NCBI RefSeq assembly: GCF_029892605.1
Contig: NZ_JARXWF010000002.1
Coordinates: 1-64,000, forward strand
Source of the DNA: Parabacteroides sp. PM6-13
GTDB taxonomy: Bacteria > Bacteroidota > Bacteroidia > Bacteroidales > Tannerellaceae
Reading direction: 5' to 3'
Length of the DNA: 64,000 nucleotides
Shown piece after piece: positions 56,587-64,000 of the stretch (the stretch's first letter is position 1; every line of letters starts with the position of its first letter). A program made the position numbers and the translations under genes. The notes beneath the pieces were generated by a model, which was not told the origin of the DNA, ran no database searches, and worked only from the letters and a program-made list of their open reading frames with translations.

Positions 56587-57883
56587 CCACTTTTTTCGCC
56601 ACGAATTTATTAAACAACAACAACCCAACAATCGTCAACAGCCCTATGCCGCTGAATATCAGCCATAGGATGGAGGGTTGGTTTAGGTTATCCACAAAGT
56701 GGACGTATAGGGTGGCTCCTAAGATGCCTCCGACACCGCTTCCGATGACGCCATACAAAAAGGAGTAGCCGAGGTATAAGGCTTTTTTGTCTTCCGGGGC
56801 GATCAGTCCAACATAGGAAAGGAACTTAGGGTGAGCGGTCATCTCCCCTAAGGTGAAAGTGACGATGCCGGCGATAAAGACCCAGATACTGGTCGATAGG
56901 GATAATACCGCCATACCCAGGGTACCGAAAAAGATTCCTACAATCATCGTGGGGAGCGCTTTGAAATTCTTGACAATAGAGGAGATTAAAATCTGAAGAC
57001 AGATGATGGTGCCCGCGTTGATTACGGTGACATGCTCCACATCAAATTTCCAATCCGGATTATCGACAAAGAGCGAGAGGAAACGATTCACCGCCTCATT
57101 GAGAGGAGTCGCATCCACATAATCCTTTACATACCATAACACCGTGTCGAACATCTGAAAATACAAAATCCAGAACATGGAATAGATTAAAATCATCACC
57201 ACAAAGCGATAGTCTTTCAATACCTGAACGGCGCCCCATAACACCTCGCCCAGCGATTTACTGGTTTTCGGACGTTCCGGCTCTTTATAAGCAAAGATAT
57301 TCAGTAGTAATAACGACCCGGTCACGATGGCCGACATATAAAAGATGTAGCTGTAGCTGATTCCTTTTAATATAGGCACCAATATCAGGGGAAAGATAAA
57401 CGCGCCCAGGTTAATCGACCAGTAGAAAATGCCAAAACCCAAGGTAGAGTTCTCTTCAGTGGTGGAGCGCGCGATGGTTCCGGAGATCAACGGTTTGAAA
57501 AAACCGGCTCCGATATTCATCAGGATAAGACTGGCAAAAACGGTTTCAAACCCGGTGCTGATGCCTGAAAGATAATAACCGATACTCATAACGACAAACG
57601 CACCCATCAATACTTTTCGGTAGCCATACCGGTCGGCTATGGCTCCGGAAAGAATCGGCAACAGGTATAACAACGGTTTGGTGATGCTGCTGATCAGTCC
57701 GACATTCTCCCGGGTAAGACCCAAGCCGCCATCGCCAACTGCCGTGACCAGATAGACAGACAAAACAGACATTAACCCGTAATAGGATCCTCTTTCGAAG
57801 AATTCCATCAGAATAACGATCCAATAATTGCGGGGAAATGACTTAAATCCCTTTTTCGACGATTGTTTTTTAGGTTCTTCCAT
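56579..57883 (-). CDS. POT/PTR-family MFS transporter (peptide-like)
   Basis: 434 aa from MEEPKKQ (57883). Farther upstream in-frame ATGs would add an implausible 41-residue leader. Twelve or more membrane segments; the N-terminal motif is FFERGSYYGLMSVLSVYLVT, the POT-like E-x-F-E-R-x-x-Y-Y-G signature. LPILSGAIADRYGYRKVLM is the loop 2-3 MFS motif. Proton-coupled import of di/tripeptides is expected, but substrate is not certain. Confidence 0.85.
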   Translation of the reverse strand: MEEPKKQSSKKGFKSFPRNYWIVILMEFFERGSYYGLMSVLSVYLVTAVGDGGLGLTRENVGLISSITKPLLYLLPILSGAIADRYGYRKVLMGAFVVMSIGYYLSGISTGFETVFASLILMNIGAGFFKPLISGTIARSTTEENSTLGFGIFYWSINLGAFIFPLILVPILKGISYSYIFYMSAIVTGSLLLLNIFAYKEPERPKTSKSLGEVLWGAVQVLKDYRFVVMILIYSMFWILYFQMFDTVLWYVKDYVDATPLNEAVNRFLSLFVDNPDWKFDVEHVTVINAGTIICLQILISSIVKNFKALPTMIVGIFFGTLGMAVLSLSTSIWVFIAGIVTFTLGEMTAHPKFLSYVGLIAPEDKKALYLGYSFLYGVIGSGVGGILGATLYVHFVDNLNQPSILWLIFSGIGLLTIVGLLLFNKFVAKKVVK

Positions 57884-58006
57884 ACTTCTCATTGATAGGC
57901 AGATAATGCGTGAATGTTTTATACTATTGGCAAAGCTACTTGAAAAAGCCTGATTCTTCAAATGTATATATAGAAAAAGGCAGTTTATTTCACCCCTCCC
58001 TGGCAA

Positions 58007-58315
58007 AAGGAAGAGTAAATGTTAAAAAGCAAAATGTAAGCAAAATCGCCTTTTTGCTTTACAATACGATACGTTAAAAAGTGTTACTCGCGGGACTAAT
58101 TTTAAATACCCCTACGTTTTTGGAAAAATAGTCGGGCGTTTTTGACAAAATGATAATTGAAATGATGCTAAAAAAAACAACAATTTAACATTTACTAACA
58201 GTCTTTTTTTTACCCTCTGGGGTGAACCCAGCCCACTGGATGATGCAAAAGCGGGACACAACCAAGATATGTATAAAGATATTATCTATATTTGTGTATA
58301 ATCAGAACTTAACGT
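58007..58315. other. Intergenic region with repeat copy C
   Basis: Holds interspersed repeat C (58029-58145). The remainder (58146-58315) is AT-rich and contains the promoter of the ORF6N remnant, including TATATTTG at about 58287. No gene is supported. Confidence 0.6.
58029..58145. repeat. Interspersed intergenic repeat, copy C (inverted to copy A)
   Basis: Contains ATACGTTAAAAAGTGTTAC and ATACCCCTACGTTTTTGG and ends GCGTTTTTGACA. Same module as 10375-10490 and 32945-33050. The downstream partner module found at 33051 is absent here. Confidence 0.85.
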
Positions 58316-58614
58316 ATGGAAACAGCAGTAATACAAAATCGGATATATGAAATCAGAGGTCAGCGGGTGATGCTCGATTTTGATTTGGCAGAAATGTATG
58401 GAACGGAGACTGGACAGCTGAAACGAGCTGTCAGGCGGAATATAGAACGTTTTGAAGGTGAGGATTTTATGTTTGAGATTACGAAAGAAGAACTTTCAAG
58501 ATGCCAAATTGGCATCTTGAACTTATTAATGAAACACTGGCGGAATTGCAGGCCAATAAGTCGCTCTCTACGAAGCCCCGAAATCCGATTGGATTTGTGA
58601 AACCGAAAGAATAA
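58316..58614 (+). pseudogene. ORF6N-domain gene with internal deletion
   Basis: The first about 70 codons are a clear ORF6N DNA-binding domain (YEIRGQRVMLDFDLAEMYG, then NIERFEGEDFMFEITKEEL). After LSRCQIGILN the frame turns into unrelated residues, while another frame continues INETLAELQANKS and ends GFVKPKE-stop (58612-58614), which resembles the C-terminus of such proteins. The middle of the gene has been lost with a frameshift. ORF6N genes are usually prophage or mobile-element linked. Confidence 0.75.
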
Positions 58615-58707
58615 AAGCCATTTAACGTTTACGATATTTGGATATTTCGACTTAATTCGTATATTTGGTGATTATTGGTTATTGTAATCTTTGAAATAAT
58701 CACCACC

Positions 58708-59409
58708 ATGGCACCTCAATCTATTATCTCATTAACGGATCTGGTAAAGACGTTTCCTGTCGGGAACGGTGAGTTTACCGCATTAAACAGGGTGAATCTG
58801 ACGATCGACGTCGGCGAGTTTACCGGTTTAGTAGGCCCGAGCGGCTCGGGCAAGACGACTTTATTGAATATTATCGGCTCGTTGGATAGCCCGACACGGG
58901 GGGAAGCTCGTGTGTTGGGCAAATCTGTTTCTACGCTGGCAGCCCGCGAGGCGGCGGAGTTGCGGAATAATCATATCGGATTCATCTTTCAGAGCTATAA
59001 CCTTTTACCCGTTTATACGGTGTTCGAGAATGTAGAGTTTGCCTTATTGTTACAGGGCATACCTACGGCCAAACGCCGGACGATGGTGATGGAGGCGTTG
59101 GAATGGGTTGGCCTTACCGATAAGGAGAAATCAAAACCTTCGCAACTATCAGGAGGCGAAAGCCAGCGGGTAGCCATTGCCCGCGCCATGGTGAAGAAGC
59201 CGGCGATCGTATTGGCCGATGAACCTTCGGCCAATCTGGACGCTGCCAACTCGCACCATATCCTTCAGACCATGGTGAAGCTGAACGAACAGCTGAAAAC
59301 CACCTTTATTTTTGCCACGCACGATGAAAAGGTGATGCAATACCTTAGGCGCATCATCCATTTGCAGGACGGCGCTATCGTAAGAGACGAAACGATCGGG
59401 GAGGGATGA
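58708..59409 (+). CDS. LolD/MacB-type ABC ATPase
   Basis: 233 aa from ATG 58708 (MAPQSIISL). Walker A GPSGSGKTT, signature LSGGESQRVAIARAM, Walker B IVLADEPSANLD and the H-loop FATHD. The sequence type (NHIGFIFQSYNLLPVYTVFE) is that of LolD/MacB ATPases, which move lipoproteins or other envelope substrates. It is the first gene of an operon with two FtsX-type permeases, 3 bp apart. Confidence 0.9.
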   Translation: MAPQSIISLTDLVKTFPVGNGEFTALNRVNLTIDVGEFTGLVGPSGSGKTTLLNIIGSLDSPTRGEARVLGKSVSTLAAREAAELRNNHIGFIFQSYNLLPVYTVFENVEFALLLQGIPTAKRRTMVMEALEWVGLTDKEKSKPSQLSGGESQRVAIARAMVKKPAIVLADEPSANLDAANSHHILQTMVKLNEQLKTTFIFATHDEKVMQYLRRIIHLQDGAIVRDETIGEG

Positions 59410-59412
59410 GCC

Positions 59413-60582
59413 ATGTTACTACTAAAAACAGCTTTTAAGAATATCCTGGGTGGCGGCATGCGGACGTGGCTCAATGTGGCGGTTCTCTCCTTTACCTTTG
59501 TGATTATTGTCTGGTTTAACGGCATCACTGATGGTTGGGTGCAGGATTCCCGCCAGGAAACGATTGCCTGGGAGACCGGCGACGGACAATTTTGGATGCC
59601 GGAATACGATCGGTATGATGTGTTCACCTTGCCGGATGCGCATGCTCCCATTCCGAATGGGTATCGTGAAGGTATGACGAAAGGTGACCTGACACCAGTG
59701 CTTGTCGTGCAGGGCACGGTTTATCCCGGTGGAGGACGTATGATGAATATCCAGCTAAAAGGAATACCCGCCGGGCAGACCGCTGTGAAGCTCCCCACAC
59801 AGGGATTGGCCGGCAGGGAAGAGATCAGCGCTTTGGTGGGCAAACGCATGGCCCGTTCGGCGGGATTGCAGGAGGGCGATTATGTGATGGTGCGCTGGCG
59901 CGACCGCTGGGGGGCGTTTGACGCCCGGCAGATCCGTATTGCGGGTGTGTTCGATTCGAAAGTGCCGGCCATCGATAACGGACAACTCTGGCTTGATATA
60001 GAAGATTTACAGCAAATGACCGGCATGGACGGGGAGGCGACCTATCTTATCCTTTCGGTGGGAGCGGAAGCACCTGTCGACTCCGCCTGGGTGTTTAAGA
60101 GCCTGGCCTATCTGACGGCCGACCTGGATGAGATGCTGGCAGCCAACCGGATAGAGATGCTGGTGGTGTTTGTGATTTTGTTATCGGTTGCCCTATTGGC
60201 GGTGTTCGATACGCAGACCCTGTCGATCTTCCGCCGGCAGAAAGAGATCGGCACCTATGTGGCCCTGGGAATGACGCAGAAGCGGGTGGCAGCCCTTTTT
60301 ACGCTCGAAGGCACAGCCTATAGCCTTCTGGCTATTGTGGTCGGAGCGATCTGGGGCATTCCTGTCCTATTATGGCAGGCAAAAGTGGGTATGCCGATGC
60401 CGGATATGATAGAGGAGACCGGCATTGCCATCGGGAATGTGATCTATCCGATCTATACAATCCCGGCTATCTTATGGACCATCTTGGTGATTGTATTTTC
60501 GTCGGCATTGATCAGCTACTGGCCGGCTCGGAAGATTACGAAGCAAAACATTGTCTTATCACTTAAAGGGAAAATACTATGA
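59413..60582 (+). CDS. FtsX/LolE-like ABC permease 1
   Basis: 389 aa. One N-terminal membrane helix (about 15-38), a periplasmic MacB_PCD-like domain (about 40-240) and three C-terminal helices (about 250-385) including VFDTQTLSIFRRQKEIGTYV and ALGMTQKRVAALF, the FtsX motif. It pairs with permease 2 (4-bp overlap) and the upstream ATPase. Mechanotransmission-type exporter for lipoproteins or an unknown substrate. Confidence 0.87.
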   Translation: MLLLKTAFKNILGGGMRTWLNVAVLSFTFVIIVWFNGITDGWVQDSRQETIAWETGDGQFWMPEYDRYDVFTLPDAHAPIPNGYREGMTKGDLTPVLVVQGTVYPGGGRMMNIQLKGIPAGQTAVKLPTQGLAGREEISALVGKRMARSAGLQEGDYVMVRWRDRWGAFDARQIRIAGVFDSKVPAIDNGQLWLDIEDLQQMTGMDGEATYLILSVGAEAPVDSAWVFKSLAYLTADLDEMLAANRIEMLVVFVILLSVALLAVFDTQTLSIFRRQKEIGTYVALGMTQKRVAALFTLEGTAYSLLAIVVGAIWGIPVLLWQAKVGMPMPDMIEETGIAIGNVIYPIYTIPAILWTILVIVFSSALISYWPARKITKQNIVLSLKGKIL

Positions 60583-61853
60583 TTACCGGTTTTTTATGGA
60601 AAGGGGTTGTGCGCGACCGCGGCCGTTCGATTATGCCCTTTATTGTGGTGACGATCGGGGTGTTTGTGGTGGTCTTTATGGATGGCTTTATGGGAGGGAT
60701 GCTCTCGAATATGATCGATATGACCGCCCGCTTTGATGCCGGACACCTGAAAGTGGTCACGAAGGCCTACGAAGAAAACGATCTGGAAAAGAATAACGAT
60801 CTCGCCATCTTGGAGGCAGAGACTCTATTCGATCAGCTCAGAACTCATTATCCGCAGGTGTCCTGGAGCCCGCGTATCTATTTTGGCGGGTTACTGGATA
60901 TACCCGATGACGAGGGCGAGACCCTGGCGCAAGGCCCTGTGGCGGGTACGGCTTATGATCTGTTGACAAACCAGGTGGAATCCGAGCGCCTTCATCTGGA
61001 AAATGCCCTTGTCGCCGGGCAGCTTATCAGCAGTGGGAAAGAGGCGCTTGTCAGTGTTGATTTCGCCGAGCGTTTCGAGGTATCTCCGGGCGACAGGCTT
61101 ACCTTTTTCGGAAGCACGATGTATGGATCCATGTCGTTCACCAACCTGACGGTGGCCGGTATTGTTCGCTTCGGCAATGCTGCTCTCGACCGGGGAGCTA
61201 TTATTGTTGATATTTCTTATGCGCGTCAGTTCCTGGATATGGAGAATGCCACGACGGAAATATTCGGCTTTCTCCCCGATGATCTCTATAAACAGGAAGA
61301 GGCGGAAGCTATCAAACGCGATTTCAATGCCCGCTTCCCGGCCTGGGAGGAAGACGAGTATGCCCCTTATATGCTGCAACTCGCCGATCAGAGTGGCATG
61401 GGTGATATGCTTGCCTATATGAAATCCATCACATTTATTATGGTTGTCATGCTTGTTTTTGCCCTTTCCATCGTGCTCTGGAACACCGGCATACTGGGAG
61501 GTATCCGTCGTTACAATGAATTTGGCATCCGTCTGGCAATGGGCGAGCCGCAGGGGCATATCTACCGCACAATGCTATTGGAGTCGCTAATGATTGGTGC
61601 TGCCGGCTCCGTGATGGGAACAATCTTAGGCGTTTTGTTAGCCCTCTATATGCGCACTTACGGTCTCGACTACGGTTCGATGATGGATAATATATCCATG
61701 CTGATCGACCCCGTTATCCGTGCCGAGATCAGGCCCCGTATGTTCTGGGTCGGCTTTATCCCCGGCGTCATCTCCATATTGATCGGTACCGCCCTCGCCG
61801 GCATGGCCGTCTATCGACGCAAGACGGCGGAATTGTTTAGGGAACTGTCGTGA
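60579..61853 (+). CDS. FtsX/LolC-like ABC permease 2
   Basis: 424 aa, same architecture as permease 1: helix near 15-35, periplasmic domain (about 40-275) and three C-terminal helices with NTGILGGIRRYNEFGIRLAM. Overlaps the previous gene by 4 bp. It is followed not by its usual partner but by an inverted-repeat-flanked GxxExxY gene. Confidence 0.87.
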   Translation: MITGFLWKGVVRDRGRSIMPFIVVTIGVFVVVFMDGFMGGMLSNMIDMTARFDAGHLKVVTKAYEENDLEKNNDLAILEAETLFDQLRTHYPQVSWSPRIYFGGLLDIPDDEGETLAQGPVAGTAYDLLTNQVESERLHLENALVAGQLISSGKEALVSVDFAERFEVSPGDRLTFFGSTMYGSMSFTNLTVAGIVRFGNAALDRGAIIVDISYARQFLDMENATTEIFGFLPDDLYKQEEAEAIKRDFNARFPAWEEDEYAPYMLQLADQSGMGDMLAYMKSITFIMVVMLVFALSIVLWNTGILGGIRRYNEFGIRLAMGEPQGHIYRTMLLESLMIGAAGSVMGTILGVLLALYMRTYGLDYGSMMDNISMLIDPVIRAEIRPRMFWVGFIPGVISILIGTALAGMAVYRRKTAELFRELS

Positions 61854-61857
61854 TGTC

Positions 61858-61930
61858 TGAACCGGGATTACGCTGATTTATGGATTTCCTGGATGAGATT
61901 AGGGAGGATTTGATTGATTTTATTAGATTG
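61858..61930 (+). repeat. Left inverted repeat of the GxxExxY unit
   Basis: 73 bp, starting 4 bp after the permease stop codon. Contains GGATGAGATT and GATTTGATTGATTT, both mirrored in the right repeat. Confidence 0.85.
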
Positions 61931-61970
61931 ATTGTGAAACAAAAACAAATTATTAAAAACTGAAACGGCT

Positions 61971-62360
61971 ATGATTGATGAAAAATATGAAAACTCGGAA
62001 TTGACCGGGAAAGTGATCGGTGCTGCGATGGAGGTGCACCGGACATTAGGAAACGGCTTCCAGGAGGTGATCTACCAACGCGCTTTAGCGGTGGAACTGG
62101 ATCTGTTGGGAGTAAAATATGAAAGAGAAAAAGAAATGCATCTGTTCTACAAAGAACATAATATAGGCACAAGAAGAGTAGACTTCTTTATTGAAAATGA
62201 AATTATGGTTGAATTAAAAGCTATAACAGCATTGGAGGCGGTACACCTGGCGCAGGCGAAAAATTATTTGGAAGCTTATAATATTAAATTGGGACTACTC
62301 ATAAACTTTGGAGCCCCTTCTTTGCAGTTCAAACGAATTATAAACAAATATCTAAAATAA
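61971..62360 (+). CDS. GxxExxY protein (PD-(D/E)XK nuclease-like)
   Basis: 129 aa. The family motif is seen in LGNGFQEVIYQRALAVEL (G-x-x-E-x-x-Y). It is followed by YEREKEMHLFYKEHNIGTRR, VDFFIENEIMVELKA (D-x-n-E-x-K nuclease-like core) and NYLEAYNIKLGLLINFG. The family is widespread and often present in many copies, with nuclease-like fold but no proven function. Its flanking inverted repeats suggest mobility. Confidence 0.9.
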   Translation: MIDEKYENSELTGKVIGAAMEVHRTLGNGFQEVIYQRALAVELDLLGVKYEREKEMHLFYKEHNIGTRRVDFFIENEIMVELKAITALEAVHLAQAKNYLEAYNIKLGLLINFGAPSLQFKRIINKYLK

Positions 62361-62367
62361 TCGAGCC

Positions 62368-63177
62368 ATGAAAAGAATAAACAATCTGATAAATCAATCA
62401 AATCAGCCCAATCTCATCCGGAAAATCCATAAATCAGCGAAATCCCGGTTCAAGACGATTTTGTTTGTCCTCAGCGTAATCACAGTTCAGGCATTCCCCC
62501 AGTCCCCCACCCAAATCCTGGATGCTGTAGATAAGAACCTGTCGGCGGATTCGCGGGTGGTGGAGTCGACGATGGTGGTGCATGGGAAACGCAATAACCG
62601 CACGATGACCTCTAAAAGCTATACGGAAGGGACGGTGAAGTCGTTCTCCGAATACCTGTCGCCGGCGCGGGATAAGGGCACGAAGATGTTGAAACTCGAG
62701 AAGGAGCTCTGGCTCTACTCGCCTTCGACCGACCGCACGATCCTGATATCGGGACATATGTTGCGGCAATCGGTGATGGGCTCCGACCTCTCGTATGAAG
62801 ATGTGATGGACGACCGCAAGCTGACCGAGACATACAACGCAGAACTATCCGGCCAGGAGGAGGTCGATGGGCGTCCCTGCTGGGTGTTGTCGTTGAAGGC
62901 GAAGGTCGACGACGTAGCCTACGACGCCCAGAAGATATGGATCGACCAGGAGCGCCTGGTGCCTCTCCGGCAGGAATTGTATGCCAAGAGCGGGCAGATG
63001 CTCAAGCGAATCCTCCTGAGCGATGTGCGACAGATCGACGGACGTTGGTTCCCCATGAAGATGAACTATAAGGATGTGTTGAAAGAGGGGGACGGAACCG
63101 ACTATATCATTACCAACATAGAATTTAATAAACCCATTCCTGCCTATATATTCAGTAAGGCGGGACTAAAACAATAG
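62368..63177 (+). CDS. LolA-like outer-membrane lipoprotein-sorting protein
   Basis: 269 aa. The body (about 50-269) is the LolA-like beta fold of the DUF4292/uncharacterised lipoprotein-sorting family: DKNLSADSRVVESTMVVHGK, YLSPARDKGTKMLKL and YDAQKIWIDQERLVPLRQEL. A hydrophobic segment (TILFVLSVITVQAF) follows a long basic, Asn/Gln-rich leader of about 28 residues that is encoded by the right inverted repeat, so the N-terminus is chimeric. It probably works with the upstream ABC permeases to carry lipids or lipoproteins. Confidence 0.85.
   Translation: MKRINNLINQSNQPNLIRKIHKSAKSRFKTILFVLSVITVQAFPQSPTQILDAVDKNLSADSRVVESTMVVHGKRNNRTMTSKSYTEGTVKSFSEYLSPARDKGTKMLKLEKELWLYSPSTDRTILISGHMLRQSVMGSDLSYEDVMDDRKLTETYNAELSGQEEVDGRPCWVLSLKAKVDDVAYDAQKIWIDQERLVPLRQELYAKSGQMLKRILLSDVRQIDGRWFPMKMNYKDVLKEGDGTDYIITNIEFNKPIPAYIFSKAGLKQ
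62382..62452 (-). repeat. Right inverted repeat of the GxxExxY unit
   Basis: 71 bp, mirror of 61858-61930. Lies within codons about 5-28 of the LolA-like gene. Confidence 0.85.
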
Positions 63178-63184
63178 TTATAAT

Positions 63185-63766
63185 ATGGCTGGAAAACGAG
63201 CTCATAAGCGAGAAGATCTCATCCGTGCCGGATGGCGGATGATGCAGAAATATGGCATCCGGCGTGTGACCATAGAGGAGATCTGTAAGGAGGCCGGGAG
63301 TTCCAAAATGACCTTCTACAAATATTTCGACAATAAGATGGATCTGATCAAGAATATGCTCTGGTTCTACGCAGATGAAAACCTGCGGGAGTTTCGCGAA
63401 ACCATGGCGATGGATCTCTCTTTCAACCAGAAGATGGAGCGAACGATCTACCTGAAACTGGACAAATCCAAGGAGATCAGTGCCGACTTTGTACGCGATA
63501 TCTATCAGTCGGATGACGCAGAGATGCGATCGTTTATAGAGAGCTTTTATGCCGACTCCATACAGATGGGGGTGAAAGAACTCACCATCGCCCAGGAACG
63601 GGGAGAGATGCGCTCCGATTTCAATCCTGTCTTACTGATGGTGATCTTCGACGCGTTGAAATCAATGATCTCCGATGAGCGTTTATTGAACGCCTACCCC
63701 AATACGCGTGCGATGATCGAAGATATTTCCCGCTTCTTTGTGTACGGTGTTTCCAATTATGAATAG
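63185..63766 (+). CDS. TetR/AcrR-family regulator
   Basis: 193 aa. N-terminal HTH (about 10-55) with IRRVTIEEICKEAGSSKMTF and YKYFDNKMDLIKNML is the TetR signature. The C-terminal part is a ligand-binding helical domain, with no obvious ligand. It is 7 bp from the LolA-like gene and the next gene begins 3 bp after it, so it probably controls this envelope exporter operon. Confidence 0.92.
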   Translation: MAGKRAHKREDLIRAGWRMMQKYGIRRVTIEEICKEAGSSKMTFYKYFDNKMDLIKNMLWFYADENLREFRETMAMDLSFNQKMERTIYLKLDKSKEISADFVRDIYQSDDAEMRSFIESFYADSIQMGVKELTIAQERGEMRSDFNPVLLMVIFDALKSMISDERLLNAYPNTRAMIEDISRFFVYGVSNYE

Positions 63767-63769
63767 GCC

Positions 63770-64000
63770 ATGAAACGCGGGTGTTTGTTGCTTCTCGGAT
63801 GGCTGTTGTCGACCTGCTTGCTGTCGGCACAGAAGAGTTCGTTTCGTTACAGCGGACAACTCTCCGAATGGGGACTGTATGCCCCTGATTATGCTTCGGA
63901 TGTGTGGCTGGGTGGACGCTATCTGCCCCAGCTCAACGGACAGTATCGCCTGGATGAAGAGCGCCTGTTCGATGTGGAGCTCTCAGCCAATCTGTTTGGT
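63770..64000 (+). CDS. Outer-membrane protein, 5-prime part, runs off the window
   Basis: 77 codons seen. Signal peptide LLLGWLLSTCLLSAQ, then strands such as SFRYSGQLSEWGLYAPDY, WLGGRYLPQLNGQYRL and FDVELSANLFG, typical of a porin-like or beta-barrel N-terminus. It closes the ABC/LolA/TetR operon and is probably the outer-membrane partner. The family cannot be fixed from the visible part. Confidence 0.65.
   Translation, partial: MKRGCLLLLGWLLSTCLLSAQKSSFRYSGQLSEWGLYAPDYASDVWLGGRYLPQLNGQYRLDEERLFDVELSANLFG

Larger units (their letters stand above)
61858..62452. mobile_element. GxxExxY gene unit bounded by ~72-bp inverted repeats
   Basis: The left repeat (61858-61930) and the reverse complement of the right repeat (62382-62452) agree over about 72 bp with few changes and share TGAACCGGGATT at the outer end and CGCTGATTTATGGATT inside. 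The only gene between them is the GxxExxY gene. The unit separates the permease gene from the LolA-like gene, whose first codons lie inside the right repeat. No transposase is present, so it may move by another enzyme or a self-encoded nuclease. Confidence 0.65.

Overview
The window is a chromosomal segment of a Bacteroidales bacterium. A Parabacteroides/Tannerellaceae-like host is my best guess, but the genus is not proven. The evidence is Bacteroidetes-type promoters (TTTG-N19/20-TAnnTTTG), lineage families (DUF5683, DUF3127, DUF4468, BACON and GLUG lipoproteins, glutamine synthetase III), an IS110-type element, and few Shine-Dalgarno sites. Gene density is high and both strands are used.

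Layout. 1-491 holds a large palindromic repeat. 492-4645 (minus) is a parA-parB-DUF5683-mltD operon. 4777-5445 is a HigBA-type toxin-antitoxin pair. 5539-8250 is a secreted S9 peptidase. 8251-10650 is a repeat-rich gap into which an IS110-family element (about 8986-10374) has inserted. An uninterrupted copy of the same repeat at 33.05 kb gives the empty site. The element carries a recognisable bridge-RNA-like ncRNA whose loops match its own ends and its target. 10651-19067 (plus) encodes an MsbA-like exporter, a GH95 fucosidase, a DUF4468 protein, a FecCD-type importer and a MATE pump. 19158-24979 holds Mrp, TrmB, LemA/TPM proteins and GlnN. 25150-28821 holds three tandem CE1-like esterases. 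29083-38727 is mostly housekeeping: RelA/SpoT, a Ca/Na antiporter, DUF3127, MerR, M23 peptidase, AlaS and AroB, with another repeat gap at 32.8-33.6 kb.

A tRNA-Pro(GGG) at 38761-38834 with its own promoter and terminator is followed by an AT-rich accessory island (about 38.9-53.15 kb). It has its own consensus promoter and encodes a sigma-like factor, a zinc-finger anti-sigma protein, a barrel-like envelope protein, three large BACON/GLUG lipoproteins, a caspase-family peptidase, a transglutaminase-like protein, an LPP20-like lipoprotein, a DUF4384 protein and a RES-like protein. Three of its genes are interrupted (a C8 tract frameshift and two in-frame TAG codons). Its right edge cuts off a GH25 lysozyme gene. 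I infer a sigma/anti-sigma-controlled envelope protease and surface-lipoprotein system that may be phase-variable or decaying.

Beyond it lie ftsZ without ftsA, an inhibitory-type serpin fused to a CarboxypepD_reg domain, a POT-family transporter, a deleted ORF6N pseudogene, and an ABC exporter operon (58.7-64 kb) with a LolA-like protein, a TetR regulator and the start of an outer-membrane protein. That operon is split by a 595-bp unit consisting of a GxxExxY gene flanked by about 72-bp inverted repeats, which looks like a small mobile element.
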